NCBI GenBank assembly: GCA_007695035.1
Contig: REEO01000028.1
Span: forward strand, 1 to 64,000
DNA length: 64,000 nt
Reading direction: 5' to 3'
Origin: Saprospirales bacterium
GTDB lineage: Bacteria; Bacteroidota; Bacteroidia; Chitinophagales; Saprospiraceae
Position numbers and translations under genes: made by a program. Positions within the stretch are counted from its first letter, which is position 1, and each line of letters begins with the position of its first letter. Shown here one piece after another: positions 37,115-46,383 of this stretch. A model generated the notes under the pieces. That model saw nothing but the letters and a program-made list of their open reading frames with translations. It did not search any database and was not told where the DNA came from.

Positions 37115-38533
37115 ATGTTTGACAATGATTCGAGGCGCGCCGCATCCAAATGGTATAAGCGACTGAGGCTCAACTGGGTCTTCACCACCTCCACCTTTAC
37201 GGGCAACTTCCTGCTGGCATTTATAATCACCTGGTTTTTTCAGGGGCTCGGACACGGGGAGGCTGTAAATTACGTCTTTTTCCTCACCATTTTATCCATT
37301 GGCCTGTGGGTGACTGAGGCAATTCCACCTTTTGCCGTGGGAATATTTCTCATCGCCATGCTTTCCTTTGGTTTTGGAACGGACTTTATTCTGACTGAAA
37401 GCGCTCCCGTAGAGCGTTATCTCGGAGCCTGGACCAGTAACGTTATTTGGCTCTTGCTCGGAGGTTTTTTCCTTGCAAAGGGCATGAGTATTGTAAATCT
37501 CGATAACGCCCTCTTCCGCTTTACAATCCGACGCTTTGGGGATAAGCCGGAAAGACTGCTGCTCGGTTTGATGATGACCACAGCCCTCGGAAGTATGATA
37601 ATGTCCAATACCGCCACCACGGCAATGATGGTTTCCAGCATTGTTCCGCTGGTTCTCACACTGGGAAAGACCGCTAAATACTCGAAGGCGCTGCTGATTG
37701 GTATTCCTGCTGCCGCATCGGTGGGTGGAATCGGCACCATTATCGGCAGTACGCCCAATGCCATTGCGGTAGGTGCGCTTCAAGAGGTGGGGATCAATAT
37801 CACCTTTGTGGAGTGGATGATGGTTGGATTTCCCACAGGACTTTTTCTGGTTTATATCTTTTGGCGCTACCTCATCAAGCATTACAAACTGCGCGGAATA
37901 GAAATTGACCTCAGCGCACTAAAAACCAAGGAAGTGAAGACGGACCTGTTCAAAAAAAGGGCGGTGATATTTACATTGTTTGCAACCATAACCCTTTGGC
38001 TTACCGAACCCGTACACGGAATTCCGGTTGCAGCCACTTCAGCGGTTCCCATGGTGCTGCTCACCCTGACTCAGGTCATAACCGCTGAACATGTGAGGTC
38101 CTTGCCCTGGGATACCCTGATGTTGGTGGCAGGGGGATTGGCCATGGGAATTGCCATAGTGGATGTGGGGCTGGCGCGAATTATTATGGATGCCATTTAT
38201 CAATTGCCCTTTCCGGTTTTCGTCCTACCGGCTATTTTTGCACTTGTAGGGGTGCTGCTTTCCAATGTCATGAGCAATACCGCTGCCAGCTCTATTTTGG
38301 TTCCTCTGGCCGTGGCCCTTCCGCTGCCCTTTGGGTTTGCCGCTCCGGTTATTGTGGCCATTGCTTGCAGCTGTAGCCTACTGCTTCCCGTGAGCACTCC
38401 TTCCAATGCTATCTCATACGGAACCGGCCTGATTGAGCAAAATGAATTCAGGACGGGAGGCTACTTCTTCATTATCGCGGGTCCGTTGGCAGCAATTATT
38501 TCCGTGTTGATCTGGGTTGTCTTTTATGTATAG
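37115..38533 (+). CDS. SLC13/DASS-family sodium-coupled carboxylate transporter
   Basis: The 472-residue membrane protein has about 11-12 helices and the two internally repeated DASS motifs, SNTATTAMMVSSIVPL in the first half and SNVMSNTAASSILVPLA in the second, which hold the sodium and carboxylate sites. GGIGTIIGSTPNAIAVG and SCSLLLPVSTPSNAI are also family blocks. It probably imports C4-dicarboxylates or related acids with sodium. It stands between pyrG and a DUF4271 gene, with no functional neighbour. Confidence 0.9.
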   Translation: MFDNDSRRAASKWYKRLRLNWVFTTSTFTGNFLLAFIITWFFQGLGHGEAVNYVFFLTILSIGLWVTEAIPPFAVGIFLIAMLSFGFGTDFILTESAPVERYLGAWTSNVIWLLLGGFFLAKGMSIVNLDNALFRFTIRRFGDKPERLLLGLMMTTALGSMIMSNTATTAMMVSSIVPLVLTLGKTAKYSKALLIGIPAAASVGGIGTIIGSTPNAIAVGALQEVGINITFVEWMMVGFPTGLFLVYIFWRYLIKHYKLRGIEIDLSALKTKEVKTDLFKKRAVIFTLFATITLWLTEPVHGIPVAATSAVPMVLLTLTQVITAEHVRSLPWDTLMLVAGGLAMGIAIVDVGLARIIMDAIYQLPFPVFVLPAIFALVGVLLSNVMSNTAASSILVPLAVALPLPFGFAAPVIVAIACSCSLLLPVSTPSNAISYGTGLIEQNEFRTGGYFFIIAGPLAAIISVLIWVVFYV

Positions 38534-38622
38534 TGTATTGCTCACAAGCTTTGTATCCCATTGGAATGAATGAGTTTTTATTCCTGTTTTTTGCTGACTC
38601 ATCCGAATATATAAAAATGTCA

Positions 38623-38630
38623 TATATTTG
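38623..38630 (+). promoter_or_regulatory. -7 box of the DUF4271 gene
   Basis: TATATTTG, full TAnnTTTG match, 23 bases before the ATG at 38654. Confidence 0.55.
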
Positions 38631-38653
38631 ATTTCCCAATAGATGATGCAGTG

Positions 38654-39658
38654 ATGCGATTTTTTACTTATCACATGTTGGTTTTCTGGTTTTTGGTATT
38701 TGCCTGGGGTTCAGCAGATGCACAAAATCCCTTTGATCTGCAACACAGGTTGGACGCAGATACTGTTGTCGAACACATCCTGGAGGATGAGGTTGAAGAG
38801 CAGGAGATTGAAATCGACAGTCAGGCAGTTCCCGATCCTGACACCATGCTCCTTGAGAGAGAAGTAGAAATTCCGGTGGAAGAAGATTTGGCCCCTCATG
38901 TGGAGGACACCCTGACTCCGTTAGATATAGAGGAAATTGAAGAAGAGGAAATTTTAGAGGAACAGGACGAGGAGGTAAAGGATGTGAGGGATAAGATAAC
39001 AAAGCCGGATGAAATGAAAGACAGGAGCAATTTACTGTTGCTCATTTTTTTACTGGTCTCTATTGTTTTGGCGTTTGTCATTGCCATTGAAAGATCCGTA
39101 ATGGATAAAATATACCGCTCCATTGCCAACGAAAATTTCCTGAATTACTTTTTGCGTGAACAAAAGGGTGCCGTCACCGTACAACTTCTCTTCCTCTACT
39201 TTATATTTCTGGTAAATGCCGGCTTGTTTTTGCTCTTGTTTTTGGAAAAAATAGTCCAGTGGGATGTTGATGTAAAACTATGGCAGACTGTGGTTTTTGT
39301 GGCCGGAGTTTACCTTGCCAGATACTTGTGTTTTGAGTACCTGAAACTCTTTGCTCATGCGCGTAAGGAACTCAACCGGTTTTATTTCACCATCTATATT
39401 TTTAACATTTTTATCGGCCTGGTACTCTTGCCTTTGAATGCCTTTGCCGCTTTTGCTCCTGAACCCCTTTCCATTGCCGCGCTTTACTTCTCACTTGCAT
39501 TCTTCATTCTGATGTATTTATTCAGGCAGTTGAGAGGACTCTTTATCGGAAGTAAATTTTTGATAGCGAATCAGTTCCATTTTTTTATTTATCTTTGCAC
39601 CGTCGAAATAGCCCCTTTACTGATTTTGGGGCGGTATTTTGTATCCGTAAGTAGTTGA
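38654..39658 (+). CDS. DUF4271 membrane protein
   Basis: The 334-residue protein has a signal-like N-terminus ending in GSADAQ, a long acidic stretch (about 35-115, rich in Glu and Asp with repeated EEEI-like pieces), and then about 7 membrane helices that form the DUF4271 domain. The function is unknown. In Bacteroidota this gene commonly sits just before hemD, as here. A GTG at 38651 would add one residue; the ATG at 38654 is chosen. The promoter for hemD lies inside its 3' end. Confidence 0.8.
   Translation: MRFFTYHMLVFWFLVFAWGSADAQNPFDLQHRLDADTVVEHILEDEVEEQEIEIDSQAVPDPDTMLLEREVEIPVEEDLAPHVEDTLTPLDIEEIEEEEILEEQDEEVKDVRDKITKPDEMKDRSNLLLLIFLLVSIVLAFVIAIERSVMDKIYRSIANENFLNYFLREQKGAVTVQLLFLYFIFLVNAGLFLLLFLEKIVQWDVDVKLWQTVVFVAGVYLARYLCFEYLKLFAHARKELNRFYFTIYIFNIFIGLVLLPLNAFAAFAPEPLSIAALYFSLAFFILMYLFRQLRGLFIGSKFLIANQFHFFIYLCTVEIAPLLILGRYFVSVSS
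39590..39597 (+). promoter_or_regulatory. -7 box for hemD inside the DUF4271 gene
   Basis: TATCTTTG, a full match followed by CAC, sits 90 bases before the hemD start, within the last codons of the upstream gene. It could give hemD separate transcription. Confidence 0.5.
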
Positions 39659-39686
39659 AAAACAGGATAATAAACACGTATTTTGC

Positions 39687-40460
39687 ATGGTAGCAAACGC
39701 TAAAACCGAGGAAAACTACAAAAGGGTAGAAAGCATTTTGGTATCCCAGCCAAAACCCACCCGCTCCCCTTATTTTGAGCTGGAAGAAAAATTCGGGATA
39801 AAGATTGACTTCAGGCAGTTTATTCACGTAGAGCCGGTACCGGAAAAGGAGTTTAGGAGAAACCGCATAAGACCGGATGAGTTCGATTGCGTTGTTTTTA
39901 CCAGCCTGAATTCCATCGAGCATTTTTTCAGAATGTGCGAGGACATGAGAATTAAAATGTCCCAGGAAACCAAGTACTTCTGCCTCACTGAAGCCATAGC
40001 CAATTACCTGCAGAAATTCATTCTTTACAGAAAGCGGAAGGTGTTTTTTGGAAAAAGGGTTATGCAGGACATGCACAATGCCCTGATGAAACACCGAAAG
40101 GGTAATCGCTTTATCGTACCTTGCTCCAATCTTGGAAGCATTCCGGTGGTCAATTATCTCAAAGATAAAAAATTTGACTTCCAGGAGGCCATGATGTATC
40201 AGACGGTCAGCAGCGATCTCTCTGATCTCTCTGACATCACCTACGATGTATTGGTGTTTTTCAGCCCGCTCGGCATAAAATCCCTTTACGAGAACTTCCC
40301 TGATTTCAAACAAAATGAAACGCGCATTGCAGTTTTTGGTAAAAGTACGATGAAGGCAGTTGAGGACAAGGGTTTGAAAATTAATATACAGGCTCCCACC
40401 AAGGAGTTTCCCTCCATGACCATGGCCCTGAAGAATTACCTGAATATGTCAAATAAGTAA
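39687..40460 (+). CDS. hemD: uroporphyrinogen-III synthase
   Basis: HemD closes hydroxymethylbilane into uroporphyrinogen III in heme synthesis. The 257-residue protein has the two-domain HemD pattern: ILVSQPKPTRSPYFELEEKF at the start, DCVVFTSLNSIEHFF as the conserved FTS block, and DVLVFFSPLGIKSLYENFPDF with FGKSTMKAVEDKGLK and PTKEFPSMTMAL in the second half. The family is poorly conserved, but the block order and the DUF4271 neighbour support the call. No other heme genes are in the window. Confidence 0.88.
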   Translation: MVANAKTEENYKRVESILVSQPKPTRSPYFELEEKFGIKIDFRQFIHVEPVPEKEFRRNRIRPDEFDCVVFTSLNSIEHFFRMCEDMRIKMSQETKYFCLTEAIANYLQKFILYRKRKVFFGKRVMQDMHNALMKHRKGNRFIVPCSNLGSIPVVNYLKDKKFDFQEAMMYQTVSSDLSDLSDITYDVLVFFSPLGIKSLYENFPDFKQNETRIAVFGKSTMKAVEDKGLKINIQAPTKEFPSMTMALKNYLNMSNK

Positions 40461-40470
40461 TTTTTGAAAA

Positions 40471-41496
40471 ATGGTCGGCCGGGCACTGAATCTGTTTATT
40501 GGATTTTTCCAAAGGCCTAAATTTTTCGCGCCTACCTTGCTTCTGACGAATGCATGCCTGTTTTTTACCCTCAACCTCTGGTCTTTTTCCCCTCAGGAAA
40601 ATCCCAATTTTGCGCAGTCAGAAAATTCATTTAGTGCCCATTGGGACTCACTCATTCTAAAATCGGGTATCTGGGACTGGTACGCTCCGGAAAAAGAATC
40701 CTTTCCAGCTCTTTTGGTGCTCGGTGGTTCAGAAGGAGGAAATGCCTACGGTAGAAATTGGGGCCCTTACCTTACACAGGAATTGGGCATCGGGGTACTC
40801 GCTCTGTCTTATCACGGTGTCGATGGACTTCCCGACAAACTGGAATCTATCCCTTTAGAGTATTTTTTGTACGCCTGGGAATTTATAAAAAAACAACCTG
40901 GTGTTGACAGTGCTTCCATGGGAATTATGGGAGTGTCCAAGGGCGGTGAACTCGCTTTGTTGCTCGGATCCGGTTTTTTGGAAACTTCAGCGGTCATTGC
41001 TGCAGTCCCTTCCAATGTGGTTTGGCAGGGAATCAACTTTGGCAACTGGTTGGAACAAAATTCCAGTTGGTCCTTTGAGGGTAAGGACCTCCCATATCAG
41101 CCCTATGATATGAGCAGAGGTTTCGGTAAAATTCTCAATTTTTATTTGGCCGGAGCAGAGAACCCTGAAAGTGAGGAGGTCATTATTCCCGTCGAGGATA
41201 TCAATGCGCCCTTGCTTTTGTTTTCCGGCAGCCGGGATTTGATCTGGCCGTCGGAAATAATGTCCACCAATATCATGCTGAGACTCGAGGAAAACGAATA
41301 CGACTATCCCCACTATCACTACAATTTCGAAGAAGTAGGTCATTATTTTCACCATCCACCGGACCACTCCCGTGAAGAAGAGAGATTGAAAAACACCCTG
41401 TCATCTCTCGGAGGCAGTCTTGAGGGATACCGAGAAGCTCATCGGAATTCTTTGGAAAAGACCTTGCAGTTTTTGAGAGACTATCTGTTGAGGTAG
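40471..41496 (+). CDS. BAAT/acyl-CoA thioester hydrolase-like alpha/beta hydrolase
   Basis: The 341-residue protein resembles the C-terminal catalytic domain of acyl-CoA thioesterase/bile acid-CoA:amino acid acyltransferase proteins. The nucleophile is in MGVSKGGELALLLGS (Ser156; family members often have Cys or Ser here), the acid in FSGSRDLIWPS (Asp256) and the His in EEVGHYFHHPP (His291). LGGSEGG is the oxyanion loop. The N-terminal region is hydrophobic (about 20-38), perhaps a membrane anchor. The N-terminal BAAT domain is replaced by a short lead. It is 10 bases after hemD and 90 bases before a FadD-type ligase, so a role in acyl-CoA balance is plausible. Confidence 0.82.
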   Translation: MVGRALNLFIGFFQRPKFFAPTLLLTNACLFFTLNLWSFSPQENPNFAQSENSFSAHWDSLILKSGIWDWYAPEKESFPALLVLGGSEGGNAYGRNWGPYLTQELGIGVLALSYHGVDGLPDKLESIPLEYFLYAWEFIKKQPGVDSASMGIMGVSKGGELALLLGSGFLETSAVIAAVPSNVVWQGINFGNWLEQNSSWSFEGKDLPYQPYDMSRGFGKILNFYLAGAENPESEEVIIPVEDINAPLLLFSGSRDLIWPSEIMSTNIMLRLEENEYDYPHYHYNFEEVGHYFHHPPDHSREEERLKNTLSSLGGSLEGYREAHRNSLEKTLQFLRDYLLR

Positions 41497-41586
41497 GCTG
41501 ATATGGATGCTTTAGCAAAAGATTTTGCGGTTGGGAATTTGTCATATTTCTCCGGTTTGCTATATTTACCCAAAATAATAGTGGAT

Positions 41587-43266
41587 ATGGAAGACAACAA
41601 CAGACCCTGGCTGGCGAAATACCCGGATGGTGTACCCGCCAATATCAATGTGGATGAATATCCCTCCTTACTCGCCTTATTGGAGAGTTGTGCGGCCAAG
41701 TATAAGTCCAAGCCGGCTTTCACCTGCATGGGTAAAACAATCACCTTTAAGGATTTGCGTGAGAAATCCATGCGAATGGCAGCTTATTTGCAATCCCGCG
41801 GTCTCGAACCCGGGGATCGCATCGCCCTCATGATGCCCAATACCCTTCAGTATCCAATTTCGCTTTACGGCTCCCTTTTGGCCGGCCTGGTGGTGGTAAA
41901 TACCAACCCACTCTACACCCCGAGGGAAATGAAGCACCAGTTTACCGACTCGGGAGCCAGGGCCGTAATCATCGCTGAGATGTTTGCTGCCAATCTGGAA
42001 AAAATAATTGACGAAACCGATATCCGCGTGGTTATTAAAACCAGCATCGGTGAACTACTCGGTTCTGTAAAAGGGACATTGGTGAACTTTGCGGTCAGAC
42101 ACATAAAGCGAATGGTTCCGAAACACAATATTCCCAATTCTGTATCCTTCAAGCACGCCCTTTCCGAAGGTAAAAAGTTTAAGGTCAAACCTACAGAGGA
42201 ATCTCCTGACCGTACAATTTTACTGCAATACACAGGTGGAACAACCGGGGTCTCCAAAGGAACCATGCTCACCAACCGCAACCTGGTAGCGAATGCACTG
42301 CAGATCAGGTCATTGATGGTGCCCTATCTCAAGGAGGGGGAAGAGGTGGCGCTCTGCCCATTGCCGCTTTATCATATTTTTGCCTTTACGGTGAATTTAG
42401 TTGCCATGATTACTTTTGGCGCGCACTCAGTACTGGTCGTAAATGCCAGGGATATTCCCGCCCTGACCAAAGAGTTTAAAAAATATCCCGTTTCGTTGGC
42501 AACCGGTGTCAACACCCTCTTCAACGCTCTACTCAACAATGAAAAATTCCGCAAACTCAACTTCGAACACCTCAAAGTGGTCGTCGGCGGCGGTATGGCG
42601 GTTCAGCGTTCTGTTGCCGAGGAGTGGCAAAAAGTGACAGGCTGTTATCTGAATGAGGGCTACGGACTAACCGAATCTTCTCCTCTGGCCTCTGTAAATC
42701 CCCTGGATGGATCCGGCAAACTCGGTTCCATCGGAATTCCAGCTCCCTCAACCCAGATGAGGATAGTGGATGAAGAGGGAAAACCGATGCCCATTGGTGA
42801 AATCGGAGAAATTCAAATCAAGGGGCCTCAAATAATGAAGGGCTATTACAATCGGCCCGATGAAACTGAGAAAAGCCTCGTGGACGGTTGGCTCAATACG
42901 GGAGATATTGGCCAGATGGATAAAGACGGCTATTTTAAGATTGTCGATAGGAAAAAGGACATGATCAATGTCTCCGGCTTCAATGTATTCCCTAATGAAA
43001 TTGAGGACGTCATCGCTGCCCACCCAAAGGTTCTGGAGGTAGCTGCAATTGGCGTTCCTCATGAAAAATCGGGCGAGTGCGTCAAGGTCTTTGTAGTCAA
43101 AAAGGACAAATCCCTCACCGAAAAGGAGGTCATCAACTATAGCAGGGAAAATCTTACGGGCTACAAAATACCCAAAAAAGTCGAATTCCGGGACGACCTT
43201 CCGAAGACCAATGTGGGGAAAATACTGAGGCGAGAACTCAGGGAGGAGGAACAGGAGAAGGAGTGA
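41587..43266 (+). CDS. long-chain acyl-CoA synthetase, FadD type
   Basis: From the ATG at 41587 the protein has 559 residues, like E. coli FadD (561). It joins fatty acids to CoA via an acyl-AMP. The AMP-binding P-loop is LLQYTGGTTGVSKGTMLTN, the second motif NEGYGLTESSP and the third WLNTGDIGQMDKDGYFKIVDRKKDMI; the C-terminal Lys is in DDLPKTNVGKILRRELR. A frame extension from 41503 adds 28 residues that do not fit the family, so it is not used. It follows the BAAT-type hydrolase gene. A 3-hydroxybutyryl-CoA dehydrogenase gene is 5.5 kb away. Confidence 0.94.
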   Translation: MEDNNRPWLAKYPDGVPANINVDEYPSLLALLESCAAKYKSKPAFTCMGKTITFKDLREKSMRMAAYLQSRGLEPGDRIALMMPNTLQYPISLYGSLLAGLVVVNTNPLYTPREMKHQFTDSGARAVIIAEMFAANLEKIIDETDIRVVIKTSIGELLGSVKGTLVNFAVRHIKRMVPKHNIPNSVSFKHALSEGKKFKVKPTEESPDRTILLQYTGGTTGVSKGTMLTNRNLVANALQIRSLMVPYLKEGEEVALCPLPLYHIFAFTVNLVAMITFGAHSVLVVNARDIPALTKEFKKYPVSLATGVNTLFNALLNNEKFRKLNFEHLKVVVGGGMAVQRSVAEEWQKVTGCYLNEGYGLTESSPLASVNPLDGSGKLGSIGIPAPSTQMRIVDEEGKPMPIGEIGEIQIKGPQIMKGYYNRPDETEKSLVDGWLNTGDIGQMDKDGYFKIVDRKKDMINVSGFNVFPNEIEDVIAAHPKVLEVAAIGVPHEKSGECVKVFVVKKDKSLTEKEVINYSRENLTGYKIPKKVEFRDDLPKTNVGKILRRELREEEQEKE

Positions 43267-43303
43267 ATGTTGGGGTTCTTCGCATTGGGAAATAAGAAAA
43301 ATT

Positions 43304-43331
43304 AATCAACAAAGAATCTAAAGTGTTGATT
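43304..43331 (+). terminator. possible weak terminator after the FadD-type gene
   Basis: AATCAACA and TGTTGATT form an 8-bp stem with a 12-base loop, 37 bases after the stop codon. There is no T-run, so termination is uncertain. Confidence 0.35.
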
Positions 43332-43343
43332 GATAGGAGATTA

Positions 43344-43380
43344 AATTGACGGTTGCCCCCCCAATACTTTGGGGCCATCA
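43344..43380. repeat. dispersed repeat, family A, copy 3
   Basis: AAATTGACGGTTG leads into CCCCCCCAATACTTTGGGG, an imperfect G/C-run palindrome, in the gap between the FadD-type gene and the next secreted protein gene. Confidence 0.5.
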
Positions 43381-43519
43381 GCCTATAAACCATCTACCAT
43401 CTGCCAATCAGGTCACAGCAGCACGCTCCAACTCACAACTCAAAACTGGCCAACAACCCACCTCCATTATAACATTATCCCCCGCCATCCCGTTTTATCC
43501 GGGTTAATCATGCCTGTTT

Positions 43520-44074
43520 ATGCAAAATGGTTCATCCCTTCTCATTGTGTTGTTCGCCCTGTCTTACTTTCCCGCTTTCGGTCAGGATTGGGACAGGCAT
43601 GTTTCTGCAAAGGGGAATTTCAGTGTGATGATCAACGGCGATTTTAGAGAGAATAGCCGGGTGGTTGAAGATCCGGTTTTTGGTAAACTGGAATTGAACC
43701 AATACGCCCATGCTGATTCAACCGACATGGGTGTGATGCTGTACACCATATTTTACACCGACTATCCGCAAGATCTGGTTCATCAGGATTCCACTGACTT
43801 GCTGGAGGAGTTTTTCCTTGCTACCGCTGAATCCGCGGCCTATTCTGTGGCCGGTAATTTGATTTACTCGGATGAGATTCACAACTTCGCCTGTCCCGGT
43901 TACACCTGGAGAATCCATTACAATGTCGGCGATGCGGTCATACGCTCACGGGCCTATCTGTGTTGCTCCAGATTGTATATTCTCTCAGTGGCCAATCTGG
44001 CCGAGGGTGTATCCACGGAGAATATCTTCAAGTTTTTCGATTCTTTCAGTCTCATTAGTCCCTGCGTAAATTAG
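43520..44074 (+). CDS. hypothetical secreted protein
   Basis: The 184-residue protein has a signal peptide (about 1-21, ends YFPAFG). The mature part begins DWDRHVSAKGNFSVMINGDF, like proteins with a PsbP/MOG1-like fold in which a charged segment and an NFSV-type strand start the domain, but no family can be assigned. Three Cys near the end (RAYLCCSRLYI, ISPCVN) may form disulphides. It is convergent with the DUF547 gene. Confidence 0.65.
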   Translation: MQNGSSLLIVLFALSYFPAFGQDWDRHVSAKGNFSVMINGDFRENSRVVEDPVFGKLELNQYAHADSTDMGVMLYTIFYTDYPQDLVHQDSTDLLEEFFLATAESAAYSVAGNLIYSDEIHNFACPGYTWRIHYNVGDAVIRSRAYLCCSRLYILSVANLAEGVSTENIFKFFDSFSLISPCVN

Positions 44075-44139
44075 GCAGGGGTGAAAAGGGGTGTGCCGAT
44101 TTTGGAATCCTCGCTAATTCCCATTATGCATTTTGGAGG

Positions 44140-44928
44140 TCAATTATTTAAACTCCAGTCGTAATCTATATAGCGAATTCTTGCATTGGAATTTAACTTG
44201 ACATCGCTGTATCGGTTGATATAGTCCACCACATTTTGTCCATCCACCTTAAAGTCGCCACTGTACCAGCGAAAAAGCCTTGATATTTTGGCCTCTTCAG
44301 GTGAATTAATGATGTTGAATCGCTCGTCATTCATGAACCTTACTGTTTGCCGCTCTAATTGTTCCTCCAGTTTGTCGGCTTCGTAAGCTTCGTTTAGCAG
44401 GATGGGGCAGGAGTAGGAGGCGCAGTTGACGGCAAAATGAATCCTGGGCTCGTCAAATTCCACCCTGATTATGGCGTGCTCTACGGCATTGAGATGGATT
44501 TTCTTCCCTCCGATATCCACGAATTTAATATCCCAGGGACTGTTAACAAATGGGATGTTTATCCTGCCGCCGATGTCTTTTATACTTTCTACGGGATAAT
44601 GGTCAATGATTAACTTCACGGTGAAGGCATTGTAAACATTGATCCAATAGGCCAATTGCTCAGCATCAGTCCATTTGTCTTTGTCCGGTGGATTGGTGGA
44701 GAGTTTGTTCAGGTACTGGTTGAGTTTGACTCTGTCTCTGATAAAACCGCGGTAGTTAACGACGCCTTCATTATCTACATGTTTTTGCAAAAGTTCAGTC
44801 CAGATTTCGTGACTGGGCGGTGTGGGGGAGGAGGTTGGAAATTCCTTTTGCCCCCAACAGGTCGGTATGAATAAAAAGACCGCAAGTACGATGGCCGGAG
44901 TAAAAATTTGTGAACTGGATCTTGTCAT
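44140..44928 (-). CDS. DUF547 secreted protein
   Basis: The 262-residue protein has a signal peptide (about 1-26, cut near CWGQ) and a DUF547 domain (PF04784). Family blocks visible are QLAYWINVYNAFTVKLIIDHYPVESIKDIGG, DIKFVDIGGKKIHLNAVEHAIIR and DEPRIHFAVNCASYSCPIL, with the conserved Asn, His and Cys residues that make a papain-like or transglutaminase-like site plausible. No substrate is known. In the periplasm or at the surface. It stands 109 bases from tilS in the same direction. Confidence 0.88.
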   Translation of the reverse strand: MTRSSSQIFTPAIVLAVFLFIPTCWGQKEFPTSSPTPPSHEIWTELLQKHVDNEGVVNYRGFIRDRVKLNQYLNKLSTNPPDKDKWTDAEQLAYWINVYNAFTVKLIIDHYPVESIKDIGGRINIPFVNSPWDIKFVDIGGKKIHLNAVEHAIIRVEFDEPRIHFAVNCASYSCPILLNEAYEADKLEEQLERQTVRFMNDERFNIINSPEEAKISRLFRWYSGDFKVDGQNVVDYINRYSDVKLNSNARIRYIDYDWSLNN

Positions 44929-45037
44929 AATCTATCTGGATTTTTGTCCTGGTATTGAAAACGAAAGGGGCTTAAAAAGCTTTCAATCTAAAATAGGGAA
45001 CAATTGGAGGTGCTTTTGTTCAATGGGCCGGATTGGA

Positions 45038-46369
45038 TCATTCAGTGGTCTCCCATCGCAAATAAATACAATCGGCCCTTTTGTCGGAATCCCGTGCAGC
45101 GAATCGCTCGTCCACCCGGTGGCCCACTACCCAGCAAATATCACCCTCTGACAACAAAACCGGGACCTTTTCCTTCTTGCGCTTACCCAATTTCAGGTCT
45201 GTGAGAAACTTTTTTACCTTTTTTCGCTTGCCTTTCATTCCGCTCGGGCAAAAACTGTCGCCCGCTTTCCACAGCCGGAGTTGTAAGGGGAATCTCAGTT
45301 TTTCCATTGCCAAAACAGCCACCTCCGGGCTTTTGGAGCCTGAGTGCTCCCTGCCGGATTCTAAAATCAGCGCACCAAACGGAGTTTTAAGCTCGGTATC
45401 CGTCCTCTCAATTTTAACCACCGGAAAACCTTCAGGAGTTAATTTCTCAATCGACAGAATACCACCGGGCTCAGTTAGTAATCGAATTGTTTTGTCGGCA
45501 TTGTACCACTCCCGTCCCGCCGTGGAAGACTGAAGAATTTCAACCAGGACCTCTGTCTGAACACCTGTATCCTTCAGCATTTCCCTCAGCAGGGTTACGG
45601 GCGCAAGGGAGGCTTGAACCTCATTTAAATCAATGAGTAGGAGGTTTTCGGTTTCTTGTTTTCTGACTTTGTCTTTCTCTCTGTCCAACCAATCCCTGAC
45701 AATAAGATGGGATTCTCCCTGGATTTCTGCGTTACGCAGCAGTGTTTTACGCAGACCGGGCCAGTGTTTTTCTACCTGGGGGAGGATGGTGTTCCGCAAA
45801 AAGTTTCTCTGGTAAGTATTCTCTCTGTTTGTTTGGTCTTCTCGCCAGCGGATGCCTTTTACTTTAGCATAATTCATAATTTCCTCTCTCGTGCATGAGA
45901 GCAAAGGTCTTCTTATTTTTCCTCTGGAATGTGGAATGCCCTTAAGTCCCTCCGGTCCGCTTCCCCGAAAAAAATTCAGGAGTACTGTTTCTATTGAATC
46001 GTCGGCGTGGTGAGCCGTGAGTATGTGCGAAAGTGAATGGCGATCTGCAATTTTCTCCAGCCAGTCGTAGCGAATGGATCTGGCTTCTTCTTGCAGGGAA
46101 CTGCCTTTTTGGTTCGGGGGACCGCAATTCAGGAGGTGGAGTTTTAATCCGTGCTCTCCAGCCAGCTTTTTCACAAACTCCTCGTCCTTTACAGATTCTT
46201 CCCCTCGGAGATTGTAATTGACATGGGCCAGTAGGATGCGGTAATTTAAGTTGAGCAAGATGTGGGTGAGAACCACTGAATCCAAACCACCACTAATGGC
46301 AACCAGCAAGTGATCATCCCTGCTAAACAGGTGATTCCTTGAAATAAAGCCGGTGATTTTGTTTTCCAT
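45038..46369 (-). CDS. tilS: tRNA(Ile)-lysidine synthase
   Basis: TilS changes C34 of the tRNA-Ile CAT anticodon to lysidine so that it reads AUA. The 443-residue protein has the PP-loop SGGLDS at 26-31, then AHVNYNLRGEES and TAHHADDSIETVLLNFFRGSGPEGLKGI, the core N-type PP-ATPase blocks. The C-terminal TilS substrate-binding domain (about 360-430) has GDSFCPSGMKGKRKKVKKFLTDLK. It starts 14 bases behind mltG and is probably co-transcribed with it. Confidence 0.95.
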   Translation of the reverse strand: MENKITGFISRNHLFSRDDHLLVAISGGLDSVVLTHILLNLNYRILLAHVNYNLRGEESVKDEEFVKKLAGEHGLKLHLLNCGPPNQKGSSLQEEARSIRYDWLEKIADRHSLSHILTAHHADDSIETVLLNFFRGSGPEGLKGIPHSRGKIRRPLLSCTREEIMNYAKVKGIRWREDQTNRENTYQRNFLRNTILPQVEKHWPGLRKTLLRNAEIQGESHLIVRDWLDREKDKVRKQETENLLLIDLNEVQASLAPVTLLREMLKDTGVQTEVLVEILQSSTAGREWYNADKTIRLLTEPGGILSIEKLTPEGFPVVKIERTDTELKTPFGALILESGREHSGSKSPEVAVLAMEKLRFPLQLRLWKAGDSFCPSGMKGKRKKVKKFLTDLKLGKRKKEKVPVLLSEGDICWVVGHRVDERFAARDSDKRADCIYLRWETTE

Positions 46370-46383
46370 CAGGCCTGTGTTTA

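Noticed and set aside
41503-41586. 28-codon N-terminal extension of the FadD-type ligase
   Set aside because: It adds residues not seen in the family; the ATG at 41587 gives the usual length.
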